Shown: positions 15,448 to 24,510 of the stretch, in pieces
Layout: each line of letters starts with the position of its first letter
How positions within the stretch are numbered: the stretch's first letter is position 1
Source: Pseudomonas sp. Teo4
Lineage (GTDB): Bacteria; Pseudomonadota; Gammaproteobacteria; Pseudomonadales; Pseudomonadaceae
NCBI RefSeq assembly: GCF_034387475.1
Contig: NZ_JAXCIL010000001.1
Span: 62,001 to 126,000 of the forward strand
Direction: 5' to 3'
DNA: 64,000 nucleotides
The notes under the pieces: model-generated
The model's input: the letters and a program-made list of their open reading frames with translations, nothing else
Database searches by the model: none
What the model was told of the DNA's origin: nothing
Translations under genes and position numbers: made by a program

Positions 15448-17421
15448 TTACTTCCCGCGAATCAATTTTCGCAACATGAACCGATTCGGATGGCAGGCCT
15501 CGGCCACCGCCCGCGGCAACGGCAATGGCTCACCACTCACCCAGGCCGCCACCAGTTCCCCACAAAGCGGCGCCGTGATCAGCCCGCGCGACCCGTGCCC
15601 GCTGTTCACATACAGCCCCTCAAGCCAGGGGCAGGGTACGTCCGGCACTTGCCGCGCATCTTTACCCAGCACCGCATAGGCTTCGTTGAACGCCTGCGGG
15701 TCGGCCACCGGCCCGACGATGGGCAGATAATCAGGACTGGTGCAGCGGAATGCTGCACGCCCCTGCAGTTGCTGCGGGTCAAGCTCGGCGGTGCCCAGGC
15801 GTTTGGCCAGGTCCTCTGAGATTTCATCCAGCAGCGCCAGGTTGCCTTGGTGCTCAGCCACGGTTGGCGCCAGGTCTTCATTGTGGAAGTCGAAGCTGGC
15901 ACCCAGGGTGTGCTCATCGCCACGGGGTGGTGCCACATAGCCATTGGCACAGACGACCGTACGAAGTTCACGGCTGGTTTCGGTCGCCGGCAGTCGGGTG
16001 ATCTGCCCCCTGATGCGCTTGAGCGGCAGGCCGGCGCAGGGTTCGAAACGGCGCACGTCGGCGGCGCCCGCCAACACCACCACTGGCGCGCTGGCCAGCA
16101 GCCGTTCGCCATCCCACGCCTGCCACAGACCATCGGCTTTACGCAGCTGTACCACCTCATGATGGGGCAGCAAGCGAATACCGGGGTGCTGCAATTGTGT
16201 CTGGCACAGCGCGGGCGGGTGCACCCAGCCGCCTTCCGGATAGAACAGCCCGCCCGCTGGCAGCGTCACACCGGCAATCGCCTCGGCCTCGGCGCGCTCC
16301 AGGCTGCGTAGCAGGCTGCTGTCGAAGGCCTCGGCCAGTTTCTGCTGGCGTTCGGCTTCCTTGGCATCGAACGCCAGCTGCAAGACCCCGCAGCCATCCC
16401 AATCCTGGCCGCGCTGCAAGCGCTCCAGCTGACGCCGGGTGTAGCCGAAGCCGGACAAAATCATCTGCGACAGGGCGGTGCCGTGGGCAGACAGCTTCAG
16501 GTACAGGACGCCTTGCGGGTTGCCGGAGGCTTCCTGGGCCGGGGCTTCATGACGCTCCAGTACCGTGACCTGCCAGCCGCGGGCAGCAAGGCTGGCGGCG
16601 CTGGCGCTACCGGCCAGGCCCGCGCCGATCACCAAGGCGTGGCGAGGGCCGTTGAGCAGCGGTGGCCGGGCGTACCAAGGGGCTGCCAGTGTGGTCGCGG
16701 CATGGCCGGTGAATTCACCGCTCATGACTTCCCACTTCTTGCCCAGGCCGGGCACCTTTTTCATGCTGAAGCCAGCCTCGATCAGGCCTCGGCGCACCCA
16801 CCCCGTGGTGGTGAAGGTGCCCAACGTGGTGCCAGGGCCAGATAGCCTGGCCAGTTGTGCGAACAGTTCGGGCGTCCACATGTCAGGGTTTTTCGCCGGC
16901 GCGAAACCGTCGAGGAACCAGACATCGACCTTGGCATCGAGCAGCGGCAGTTGCTCCAGTACATCGCCAATCAGCAAGCTCAGCGTGACCCTGCCTTGAT
17001 CGAAGGTGAACTGCTGAAAGCCCTGATGCACGGCCATGTACTGCGCCAGGAAGGGCTCGGTGCAGGCCGCGAGCTCCGGCCACAGACGCACGGCCTTGGC
17101 CATGTCTTCAGGGGCTAGTGGATATTTCTCGACACTCACGAAGTGCAGGCGTGCCTCGGCAGGGGCGTGCTGCCTGAAGTGCCGCCACGCGCAGAAGAAG
17201 TTCATGCCGGTGCCGAACCCCGTTTCACCGATCACCAGGCAGGCATTGGCTTGCAGCGCGGCGAAGCGCTGGCGCAGGCGGTTCTGCTCGATGAACACAT
17301 ACTCGGTCTCGACGGTGCCTTCGTCCCTTGAGAAGTACACATCGTCGTACTGTCGCGAATGAGGGCGGCCCTGGTCGTCCCAGTCGATCTGGGCGTGTTG
17401 GAGGAGGGTGGGTGCGGACAT
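15448..17421 (-). CDS. mnmC: MnmC, bifunctional tRNA mnm5s2U biosynthesis protein
   Basis: A 657-residue protein close to E. coli MnmC in size. It completes the wobble-uridine modification of tRNAs: the C-terminal FAD domain (HALVIGAGLAGSASAASLAARGW, GxGxxG) removes the carboxymethyl group, and the N-terminal SAM domain (GETGFGTGMNF) methylates the product. DVWFLDGFAPAKNPDMW is the conserved core of the methylase. The frame continues upstream to 19,065, but only as the antisense of the next gene; MSAPTLLQHAQIDWD at 17421 is the real start. It is divergent from pap with 87 bases between. Confidence 0.95.
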   Translation of the reverse strand: MSAPTLLQHAQIDWDDQGRPHSRQYDDVYFSRDEGTVETEYVFIEQNRLRQRFAALQANACLVIGETGFGTGMNFFCAWRHFRQHAPAEARLHFVSVEKYPLAPEDMAKAVRLWPELAACTEPFLAQYMAVHQGFQQFTFDQGRVTLSLLIGDVLEQLPLLDAKVDVWFLDGFAPAKNPDMWTPELFAQLARLSGPGTTLGTFTTTGWVRRGLIEAGFSMKKVPGLGKKWEVMSGEFTGHAATTLAAPWYARPPLLNGPRHALVIGAGLAGSASAASLAARGWQVTVLERHEAPAQEASGNPQGVLYLKLSAHGTALSQMILSGFGYTRRQLERLQRGQDWDGCGVLQLAFDAKEAERQQKLAEAFDSSLLRSLERAEAEAIAGVTLPAGGLFYPEGGWVHPPALCQTQLQHPGIRLLPHHEVVQLRKADGLWQAWDGERLLASAPVVVLAGAADVRRFEPCAGLPLKRIRGQITRLPATETSRELRTVVCANGYVAPPRGDEHTLGASFDFHNEDLAPTVAEHQGNLALLDEISEDLAKRLGTAELDPQQLQGRAAFRCTSPDYLPIVGPVADPQAFNEAYAVLGKDARQVPDVPCPWLEGLYVNSGHGSRGLITAPLCGELVAAWVSGEPLPLPRAVAEACHPNRFMLRKLIRGK

Positions 17422-17508
17422 GGTGAGCTCAAATTGCAGCGGATGGCTGATTTTAGGTGGATTGGCAGTGCTAGTCTTGTCTATCCATTGCAAGGAGCCA
17501 GCGCAGCC

Positions 17509-19002
17509 ATGTTCGAATCCGCGGAAATCGGTCACAGCATCGACAAGGAAACCTTCGAGGCCGAGGTGCCCGCGCTGCGCGAAGCCTTGCTCGAAGCCCA
17601 GTACGAGCTCAAGCAGCAGGCGCGCTTTCCGGTGATCGTGCTGATCAACGGCATCGAAGGCGCTGGCAAGGGCGAGACGGTCAAACTGCTGAACGAGTGG
17701 ATGGACCCGCGCCTGATCGACGTGCTGACCTTCGACCAGCAGACCGACGAGGAACTGGCCCGGCCACCCGCCTGGCGATACTGGCGCGCCTTGCCGCCCA
17801 AGGGGCGCATGGGCGTGTTGTTCGGCAACTGGTACAGCCAGATGCTTCAGGGGCGGGTACACGGGTTGTTCAAGGACGCCGTGCTCGACCAGGCCATTAC
17901 CGGTGCCGAGCGCCTGGAGCAGATGCTGTGCGATGAAGGTGCGCTGATCATCAAGTTCTGGTTCCACCTGTCCAAGAAGCAGATGAAGGCCCGGCTCAAG
18001 GCGCTCAAGGACGACCCGCTGCACAGCTGGCGCATCAGCCCGCTGGACTGGCAGCAGTCCGAGACCTACGACCGCTTCGTGCGCTTTGGCGAGCGGGTGT
18101 TGCGCCGCACCAGCCGCGATTATGCGCCGTGGCATGTGATCGAAGGCGTCGACCCGTGCTACCGCAGCCTGGCAGTGGGGCGCATCCTGCTGGACAGCCT
18201 GCAGGCCGCGCTGGCCAACAACCCCAAGGGCAAGCACCACGGCAACGTCGCGCCGTTGGGCCGCAGCATCGACCAGCGCAGCCTGATCGATGCCCTGGAC
18301 ATGACCCGGCGCCTGGACAAGCACGACTATCAGGAACAACTGGTCACCGAACAGGCCCGCCTGGCCGGCCTGTTGCGCGACAAGCACATGCGCCGACACG
18401 CCCTGGTAGCGGTGTTCGAAGGTAACGATGCCGCCGGCAAGGGCGGGGCGATCCGCCGCGTGGCTGCCGCGCTCGACCCACGCCAATACCGCATCGTGCC
18501 TATCGCTGCGCCCACCGAGGAGGAGCGTGCCCAGCCGTACCTGTGGCGGTTCTGGCGGCACATTCCGGCGCGGGGCAAGTTCACCATCTTCGACCGCTCC
18601 TGGTACGGCCGGGTGCTGGTGGAACGGGTCGAGGGCTTCTGCAGCCCGGCCGACTGGATGCGCGCCTATGGCGAGATAAACGACTTCGAAGAGCAGCTGG
18701 TCAATGCCGGGGTGGTGGTGGTCAAGTTCTGGCTGGCGATCGACCAGCAGACCCAGCTGGAGCGGTTCGAAGAGCGCGAGCAGATTCCATTCAAGCGCTA
18801 CAAGATCACCGAGGAAGACTGGCGCAACCGTGACAAGTGGGACCTGTACCGCGAGGCGGTGGGCGATATGGTCGACCGCACCAGCAGCGAGATCGCGCCG
18901 TGGACGCTGGTCGAAGCCAACGACAAGCGCTGGGCGCGGGTGAAGGTGTTGCGCACCATCAACGAGGCGCTGGAAGCGGCGTTCGCCAAGGACAAGAAAT
19001 AG
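17509..19002 (+). CDS. pap: Polyphosphate:AMP phosphotransferase (tandem PPK2 domains)
   Basis: A 497-residue protein with two PPK2 kinase domains. Each has a Walker A loop, GIEGAGKGE near residue 48 and GNDAAGKGG near 306, and a WYxxxL-like lid region (NWYSQML, RSWYGRVLVERVEGF). Two-domain class II PPK2 enzymes phosphorylate AMP to ADP with polyphosphate as donor. The start at 17509 has AAGGAG eight bases or so upstream; the longer frame from 17359 has no such signal and overlaps the mnmC promoter. Followed by a REP pair. Confidence 0.92.
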   Translation: MFESAEIGHSIDKETFEAEVPALREALLEAQYELKQQARFPVIVLINGIEGAGKGETVKLLNEWMDPRLIDVLTFDQQTDEELARPPAWRYWRALPPKGRMGVLFGNWYSQMLQGRVHGLFKDAVLDQAITGAERLEQMLCDEGALIIKFWFHLSKKQMKARLKALKDDPLHSWRISPLDWQQSETYDRFVRFGERVLRRTSRDYAPWHVIEGVDPCYRSLAVGRILLDSLQAALANNPKGKHHGNVAPLGRSIDQRSLIDALDMTRRLDKHDYQEQLVTEQARLAGLLRDKHMRRHALVAVFEGNDAAGKGGAIRRVAAALDPRQYRIVPIAAPTEEERAQPYLWRFWRHIPARGKFTIFDRSWYGRVLVERVEGFCSPADWMRAYGEINDFEEQLVNAGVVVVKFWLAIDQQTQLERFEEREQIPFKRYKITEEDWRNRDKWDLYREAVGDMVDRTSSEIAPWTLVEANDKRWARVKVLRTINEALEAAFAKDKK

Positions 19003-19023
19003 CTGGAGCCGAGGTTGCCGGTA

Positions 19024-19120
19024 CCGGCCTCTTCGCGGGTAAACCCGCTCCCACAACACCTGCACCGACTCTGAAGTCTGTGGTCTCCCTGTGGGAGCGG
19101 GTTCACCCGCGAAGAGGCCA
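19024..19120. repeat. REP pair, class A (P. putida type)
   Basis: Two head-to-head copies of CCGGCCTCTTCGCGGGTAAA...CCCGCTCCCACA, the right one inverted, 97 bases in all. It occupies the pap 3' flank. The consensus is that of the abundant 35-base P. putida REP family. Confidence 0.9.
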
Positions 19121-19256
19121 GAACAGGCTTCACACCCGCCAAACCATGCCGCACAAGAATGACCTGATGAATTATTTTCTCGCCACGCTCCGCTGGCTCA
19201 GGCCTGTAAACCCGTAGAATTCAATTACCCCCACCACGGGCTTGATCGAGGACTTT

Positions 19257-20219
19257 ATGCACACTACTTCCGGACGCTGGGTCTATGGCCTGTTCCTGGC
19301 TCTGATGACCGCACTGCTCTGGGGCATTTTGCCGATCAAGCTGAAACAAGTGCTGCAGGTGGTCGACCCGGTGACCGTCACCTGGTACCGCCTGCTGGTG
19401 TCCGGTGGCCTGCTGTTCGCCTGGTTGTCGGCCCAGCGTCGGTTGCCGTCGTTCGGCAAGCTTGGACGTAAGGGCAAGGGGCTGGTGGCGGTGGCCATTT
19501 GTGGCCTGCTGGGCAATTACGTGCTGTACCTGATCGGCCTCAAGCTGCTCAGCCCCGGCACCGCGCAGCTGGTGGTACAGATCGGGCCGGTACTGCTGCT
19601 GGTGGCCAGTGTGTTCGTGTTCAAGGAGCGATTCAGCCTGGGGCAGGGCATTGGCTTGCTGATTCTTTTGGCAGGGTTTGGCCTGTTCTTCAACCAGCGC
19701 CTGGAAGAACTGCTGACCTCGCTGGGCACCTACACCACTGGCGTATTGACCATTCTCCTGGCCACCAGCATCTGGGTGTTCTACGCCCTGAGCCAGAAGC
19801 AGCTGCTGACGGTGTGGCATTCGCAGCAGGTGATGATGGTGATCTACCTGGGATGCGCAGCGTTGCTTACCCCGTGGGTGCACCCGCTGGAGGCGCTGCA
19901 ATTGACGCCGCTGCAAGGTTGGTTGCTGCTGGCCTGTTGCCTGAACACCTTGGTGGCCTACGGCGCCTTTGCCGAGGCGCTGGCGCATTGGGAGGCCTCG
20001 AAGGTCAGCGCCACGCTGGCGTTAACGCCGTTGGTGACCTTCGTGGCGGTCGCGGCGGCGGCCTGGGTGTGGCCTGACTATGTGCATGCCGAGGACATCA
20101 ACGCCCTAGGTTATTTGGGGGCGGTGACAGTAGTGGTCGGCTCGGCGCTGGTGGCGTTGGGGCCGTCGCTGGTGGCCGGGTGGCGAGCCAGGCGGGCGCG
20201 CTTGGCTCAGGTTCATTGA
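19257..20219 (+). CDS. EamA/DMT-family membrane transporter
   Basis: A 320-residue protein with about ten hydrophobic segments, organised as two EamA repeats (around residues 10-140 and 160-290). The start GRWVYGLFLALMTALLWGILPIKLK carries the typical W-G-x-x-P-I-K of the drug/metabolite transporter superfamily, and RarD-like spacing (YRLLVSGGLL) follows. Substrate unknown. The ATG at 19257 has GAGGA upstream; the in-frame TTG at 19242 is unlikely. REP pairs lie on both sides. Confidence 0.85.
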   Translation: MHTTSGRWVYGLFLALMTALLWGILPIKLKQVLQVVDPVTVTWYRLLVSGGLLFAWLSAQRRLPSFGKLGRKGKGLVAVAICGLLGNYVLYLIGLKLLSPGTAQLVVQIGPVLLLVASVFVFKERFSLGQGIGLLILLAGFGLFFNQRLEELLTSLGTYTTGVLTILLATSIWVFYALSQKQLLTVWHSQQVMMVIYLGCAALLTPWVHPLEALQLTPLQGWLLLACCLNTLVAYGAFAEALAHWEASKVSATLALTPLVTFVAVAAAAWVWPDYVHAEDINALGYLGAVTVVVGSALVALGPSLVAGWRARRARLAQVH

Positions 20220-20228
20220 TCGTCTGTT

Positions 20229-20325
20229 CCGGCCTCTTCGCGGGTAAACCCGCTCCCACAGGATCAACGCTTTCCTGGGATTCAGCATCATACCTGTGGG
20301 AGCGGGTTTACCCGCGAAGGGGCCA
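20229..20325. repeat. REP pair, class A, second copy
   Basis: Same family and head-to-head layout as at 19024-19120, between the 3' ends of the EamA gene and fumC. A hairpin of this size between convergent genes can act as a bidirectional transcription or RNA-stability barrier. Confidence 0.9.
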
Positions 20326-20343
20326 GTAAAGTCACTACCTTCC

Positions 20344-21738
20344 TCAGCCCTTGCCACCCGGCGCCAGCATGTTCTCCGGTCTGACCCACTCATCGAACTG
20401 CTCGTTGGTCAGGTACTTCAACTCCAGCGCTGCCGCGCGCAAGGTCTTGCCCTCGCTGTAAGCCTTCTTGGCAATCTCCGCAGCCTTGTCATAGCCGATA
20501 TGCGGGTTCAGCGCCGTCACCAGCATCAGCCCGCGCTCCAGGTGCGCGGCCATTTGTTCGGCATCCGGCTCGATTCCGGCCACACAATGTGCCTGGAAGT
20601 TGCGACAACCATCGGCCAGCAGTTCGATGGACTGCAGCAGGTTGTGGATGATCACCGGCTTGAACACGTTCAGCTGCAGGTGGCCCTGGCTGGCGGCAAA
20701 GCCGATGGCCGCGTCGTTGCCCAGCACCTGGCAAGCCAGCATCGACAGCGCCTCGCACTGGGTCGGGTTGACCTTGCCCGGCATGATCGAACTCCCCGGC
20801 TCGTTGGCCGGCAGGCGCACTTCGGCCAGCCCGGCGCGGGGGCCAGAGCCGAGCAGGCGCAGGTCGTTGGCGATTTTCATCAACGCCACTGCCAGGGTCT
20901 TGAGGGCGCCGGCCAGGCTGGTCAGCGGCTCGTGGCCGGCGAGGGCGGCGAACTTGTTCGGTGCGGTGACGAAGGGCAGGCCGGACAGCGCAGCCAACTC
21001 AGCGGCGATGGCTTCGGCGAACCCGTGCGGCGCGTTCAGCCCGGTGCCCACGGCCGTGCCGCCCTGGGCCAGTTCGCACACTGCCGGCAGCGTCGCGCGG
21101 ATGGCGCGTTGGGCATAGTCGAGCTGGGCAACGAACGCCGACACTTCCTGGCCGAAGGTAATCGGCGTGGCGTCCATCATGTGCGTGCGGCCGGTCTTGA
21201 CCAGCTTGTTATGGCGCGCCGACAGTTCGGCCAGGCCCGACGACAGTTCGGCAATCGCTGGCAGTAACTGTTCGTGCACCGCCTGGGCGGCAGCAATGTG
21301 CATGGCGGTAGGGAAGCAGTCGTTGGAGCTCTGCGAGCGATTTACATGGTCGTTGGGATGCACCGGTGCCTTGCCGCCACGGCCTTTGCCCGCCAGCTCG
21401 TTGGCGCGCCCGGCAATCACCTCGTTGACGTTCATGTTGCTTTGCGTGCCGCTGCCGGTCTGCCAGACGACGAGCGGGAACTGATCGTCGTGTTCGCCTT
21501 CAAGCACTTCATCGGCGGCCTGTTCGATCAGGCGGGCGATGTCGGCGGGCAGGTCGCCATTGCGGTCGTTGACCCGTGCCGCAGCTTTCTTGATCAGCGC
21601 CAGGGCGTGCAGCACCGCGAGCGGCATGCGTTCCTTGCCAATGGCAAAGTTGATCAGCGAGCGCTGGGTCTGCGCGCCCCAATAGGCGTCCTCCGGAACT
21701 TCGACCGGGCCCAGGCTGTCTGTCTCGATACGGCTCAT
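20344..21738 (-). CDS. fumC: Fumarate hydratase class II (FumC)
   Basis: A 464-residue protein that interconverts fumarate and malate in the TCA cycle, iron-independent. It has the family signature [11 protein letters not shown] and the conserved [24 protein letters not shown] and [13 protein letters not shown] segments. The start at 21738 ([15 protein letters not shown]) has GGAGTGAG upstream; the frame continues to 22506 only as antisense of the next gene. Divergent from the DUF2059 gene. Confidence 0.95.
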   Translation of the reverse strand: MSRIETDSLGPVEVPEDAYWGAQTQRSLINFAIGKERMPLAVLHALALIKKAAARVNDRNGDLPADIARLIEQAADEVLEGEHDDQFPLVVWQTGSGTQSNMNVNEVIAGRANELAGKGRGGKAPVHPNDHVNRSQSSNDCFPTAMHIAAAQAVHEQLLPAIAELSSGLAELSARHNKLVKTGRTHMMDATPITFGQEVSAFVAQLDYAQRAIRATLPAVCELAQGGTAVGTGLNAPHGFAEAIAAELAALSGLPFVTAPNKFAALAGHEPLTSLAGALKTLAVALMKIANDLRLLGSGPRAGLAEVRLPANEPGSSIMPGKVNPTQCEALSMLACQVLGNDAAIGFAASQGHLQLNVFKPVIIHNLLQSIELLADGCRNFQAHCVAGIEPDAEQMAAHLERGLMLVTALNPHIGYDKAAEIAKKAYSEGKTLRAAALELKYLTNEQFDEWVRPENMLAPGGKG

Positions 21739-21891
21739 GCTGCGCTCACTCCTTTGTAGTCTGAAATCGCAGTTTAGGCCCTGATTCGGCAGAGCGGTTC
21801 CATCGCTCGTCGTGCCACTTGAGCACTTCGCCACCACGGCGCAGAATGCTCTACTCTGAGGTACCCGCCTCCCTCTCTTGAAGGAAATGCA

Positions 21892-22416
21892 ATGACCCGT
21901 CTCCGTGTCCTCTGTGCCGCCGTTGCCCTGGCCTGTGCCAGCGGCCAGGTACTCGCTGCCACCGCCAGCCACAATGCTGCCGCCGAGAAATTCCTGACCC
22001 TGGCCAACGCCGACAAGCTGGGCACTCCGGTGTACATGCAGGTCCAGCAGATGTTCGCCCAGCGCTTCGCCCAGACCAAGGCACCAGCTTCCAAGCAGTC
22101 GGTGCTGGAAAGCTACCAGGCCAAGGCCAACGCCGCCCTGGATGGCGCCATCGGCTGGAACAAGCTCAAGCCGAAGATGGTCGACCTCTACACCCAGACC
22201 TTCACCGAGCAGGAGCTCAAGGACCTGGTCAAGTTCTACGAGTCGCCGCTGGGCAAGAAAGTGCTGCGCGAGATGCCCAAGGTTACCCAGCAGTCGGCCC
22301 AGCTGACCCAGCAGAGCCTGGAGCCCGCCGTACCGGTGGTCAACAAGCTGCTTGACGACATGACCAAGGAACTCGACCCGAACGCCGGCAAGGCCGCCGC
22401 TCCGGCGAAGAAGTGA
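21892..22416 (+). CDS. Exported DUF2059 protein
   Basis: A 174-residue protein with a clean signal peptide ([22 protein letters not shown], cleavage after VLA) and a DUF2059 region, recognised by [26 protein letters not shown]. The end is Lys/Ala-rich. Function unknown; DUF2059 proteins are periplasmic. GAAGGAA precedes the start. It is probably co-transcribed with bolA, 10 bases downstream. Confidence 0.85.
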   Translation: MTRLRVLCAAVALACASGQVLAATASHNAAAEKFLTLANADKLGTPVYMQVQQMFAQRFAQTKAPASKQSVLESYQAKANAALDGAIGWNKLKPKMVDLYTQTFTEQELKDLVKFYESPLGKKVLREMPKVTQQSAQLTQQSLEPAVPVVNKLLDDMTKELDPNAGKAAAPAKK

Positions 22417-22426
22417 GTAATACCCG

Positions 22427-22723
22427 ATGACCATGCAGGAACGTATCCAGCAGCAGCTGGCAGCGCTGGCGCCGCAACACCTTGAAGTGCTCAACGAAAG
22501 CCACATGCACAGCCGTGGCCAGGAGACTCACTACAAGGCGGTGATCGTCAGCGAGCAGTTCGCCGGGCTGAACAGCGTCAAGCGCCACCAGAAGGTGTAC
22601 GCCACCATGGGCGAGCTGATGGGCGAGATCCATGCCCTGGCCATTCACACCTACACGGCCGAGGAATGGGCCAAGGTGGGCGTGGCGCCGGCCTCGCCAG
22701 TGTGCGCCGGCGGCGGGCACTGA
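22427..22723 (+). CDS. bolA: BolA family protein
   Basis: A 98-residue protein with the BolA fold pattern: helix, then [41 protein letters not shown]. The conserved ESxxH and the FxGxxxxxRHQxVY helix are present, including the histidines that can join an Fe-S cluster with a monothiol glutaredoxin. A second ATG two codons on (MQERIQQ) is an alternative start. BolA proteins affect stress morphology and iron handling. Confidence 0.92.
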   Translation: MTMQERIQQQLAALAPQHLEVLNESHMHSRGQETHYKAVIVSEQFAGLNSVKRHQKVYATMGELMGEIHALAIHTYTAEEWAKVGVAPASPVCAGGGH

Positions 22724-22762
22724 ATCCTTTCCGTCGTTCTGGTACAATCCGCGACATCCCAA

Positions 22763-22881
22763 GGGGGCCGCTGTGCGGCCCATCGCCGGCAAGCCGGCTC
22801 CCACAGGTAAAACGCATGCCTTGAGTGTTGCGTTGCACCTGTGGGAGCTGGCTTGCCGGCGATGGGCTGCACAGCAGCCCC
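22763..22881. repeat. REP pair, class B
   Basis: Inverted copies of a sequence with core CATCGCCGGCAAGCCGGCTCCCACAG (given in two parts: CATCGCCGGC, AAGCCGGCTCCCACAG), flanked by GGGGCCGCTGTGCGG / CAGCAGCCCC. It ends 60 bases ahead of trhO, and a related pair lies at 38935-39052. Confidence 0.88.
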
Positions 22882-22941
22882 TTTGCTTTTGTAAAACCCG
22901 GTCCGCCCCTTACGAGGGCAACCACCTGGAGATTCTGTTAC

Positions 22942-23874
22942 ATGTCCCAAGCTATCGTCGTGGCGGCGCTGTACAAGTTCGTCACCCTGGAAGACTACGT
23001 CGAGCTGCGTGAGCCGCTGCTCAAGGTCATGAACGACAACGGTGTCAAAGGCACCCTGCTGCTGGCCCACGAAGGCATCAACGGCACCGTGTCGGCCACC
23101 CGCGAAGGCATCGATGGCCTGCTGGCCTGGCTGCGCAGCGACCCGCGCCTGGTGGATGTCGACCACAAGGAATCCTACTGCGACGAGCAGCCGTTCTACC
23201 GTACCAAGGTCAAGCTCAAGAAAGAGATCGTCACCCTTGGCGTACCAGGCGTAGACCCCAACCAGGCGGTCGGCACCTATGTCGAACCCAAGGACTGGAA
23301 CGCCCTGATCAACGACCCGGAAGTGCTGTTGATCGACACCCGCAACGACTATGAAGTGGCCATCGGCACCTTCAAGGGCGCCATCGACCCCAAGACCGAA
23401 ACCTTCCGCGAGTTCCCCGACTACATCAAGGCCAACTTCGACCCGAGCAAGCACAAGAAGGTGGCCATGTTCTGCACCGGTGGCATCCGCTGCGAAAAAG
23501 CCTCCAGCTACATGCTCGGTGAAGGCTTCGAGGCGGTCTATCATCTTAAGGGCGGCATCCTGAAATACTTCGAGGAAGTACCTCAGGAAGAAAGCCTCTG
23601 GGACGGCGACTGCTTCGTCTTCGACAACCGTGTCACGGTGCGACATGACCTGAGCGAAGGCGAGTACGACCAGTGCCATGCCTGCCGCCATCCGATCGAT
23701 GTGGAGGACCGTGCGTCCGAGCACTATTCGCCAGGCGTCAGCTGCCCGCACTGCTGGGACACCCTGAGCGAAAAGACCCGACGCAGCGCCATCGACCGGC
23801 AGAAGCAGATCGAGTTGGCCAAGGCGCGCAACCAGCCACACCCGATCGGTTACAACTACAAAGCCGAGGCTTGA
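22942..23874 (+). CDS. trhO: TrhO, rhodanese-family tRNA uridine-34 hydroxylase
   Basis: A 310-residue protein of the YceA/TrhO family. These make 5-hydroxyuridine at the wobble position of some tRNAs with oxygen. The N-terminal ferredoxin-like domain ([11 protein letters not shown]...[18 protein letters not shown]) precedes a rhodanese domain whose active loop is [13 protein letters not shown] with Cys178. The C-terminus has a zinc-like set of cysteines (CHAC, CPHC). The start at 22942 is [11 protein letters not shown], preceded by CCTGGAGATT. Followed after 3 bases by a DsbA-family gene. Confidence 0.92.
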   Translation: MSQAIVVAALYKFVTLEDYVELREPLLKVMNDNGVKGTLLLAHEGINGTVSATREGIDGLLAWLRSDPRLVDVDHKESYCDEQPFYRTKVKLKKEIVTLGVPGVDPNQAVGTYVEPKDWNALINDPEVLLIDTRNDYEVAIGTFKGAIDPKTETFREFPDYIKANFDPSKHKKVAMFCTGGIRCEKASSYMLGEGFEAVYHLKGGILKYFEEVPQEESLWDGDCFVFDNRVTVRHDLSEGEYDQCHACRHPIDVEDRASEHYSPGVSCPHCWDTLSEKTRRSAIDRQKQIELAKARNQPHPIGYNYKAEA

Positions 23875-23877
23875 TCC

Positions 23878-24510
23878 ATGTCCGCACGCCTGCTCTATGT
23901 GATGGACCCGATGTGCTCCTGGTGCTGGGGTTTCGCACCCGTGGCCGCGGCCCTGATCGCCCAGGCGCGTGAGGCTGGCGTGTCGACGCGCCTGGTGCCG
24001 GGCGGTCTGCGCACCGGCGGCAGCGCCCTGGACGCGTCCACCCGCAAGTACATCCTCGAGCATTGGCAGGCAGTGGCCGAGGCCACCGGGCAACCGTTTC
24101 GTTTCGACGGGGCGATGCCTGACGGTTTCGTCTATGACACCGAGCCGGCATGCCGCGCCCTGGTGGCCGCCCGCGAGCTGGACGCCGAGCGCGTCTGGCC
24201 GCTGCTGGCACTGATCCAGCGCTCGTTCTACGAGCAAGGTGTGGATGTCACACGGGCCCCGCAACTGGTCGAGCTGGCTGAGCAGGCTGGTTTCGACCGC
24301 GAGCGTTTTGCCCAGCACTTCGCTGGCCACGACATCCGCACTGCCACCGCGGCCGATTTCAGCTGGGTGCAAGACTTGGGCATTGCTGGCTTCCCTACCT
24401 TGCTTGCCGAGCGCAATGGGCAACTGGCCTTGTTGACCAACGGCTACCAGCCGCTGGAGCGCCTGCAACCCTTGCTTGGCCGCTGGCTACAGCAGGCCGT
24501 CTGTGCTTGA
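23878..24510 (+). CDS. DsbA-family protein, CSWC motif
   Basis: A 210-residue cytosolic protein (no signal peptide) with MDPMCSWCWGFAPV, a CxxC thioredoxin-fold active site as in FrnE/DsbA-like oxidoreductases, and the cis-Pro region GIAGFPTLLAER. It probably acts on disulfides or glutathione adducts; the substrate is unknown. It starts 3 bases after trhO and its end overlaps the ABC exporter, so the three form one transcription unit. Confidence 0.85.
   Translation: MSARLLYVMDPMCSWCWGFAPVAAALIAQAREAGVSTRLVPGGLRTGGSALDASTRKYILEHWQAVAEATGQPFRFDGAMPDGFVYDTEPACRALVAARELDAERVWPLLALIQRSFYEQGVDVTRAPQLVELAEQAGFDRERFAQHFAGHDIRTATAADFSWVQDLGIAGFPTLLAERNGQLALLTNGYQPLERLQPLLGRWLQQAVCA

Noticed and set aside
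17422..19065. An open frame running from mnmC through the antisense of pap (over 1,200 codons in all)
   Set aside because: It is a GC-rich codon-bias shadow of pap; MnmC has a well-defined start at 17421.
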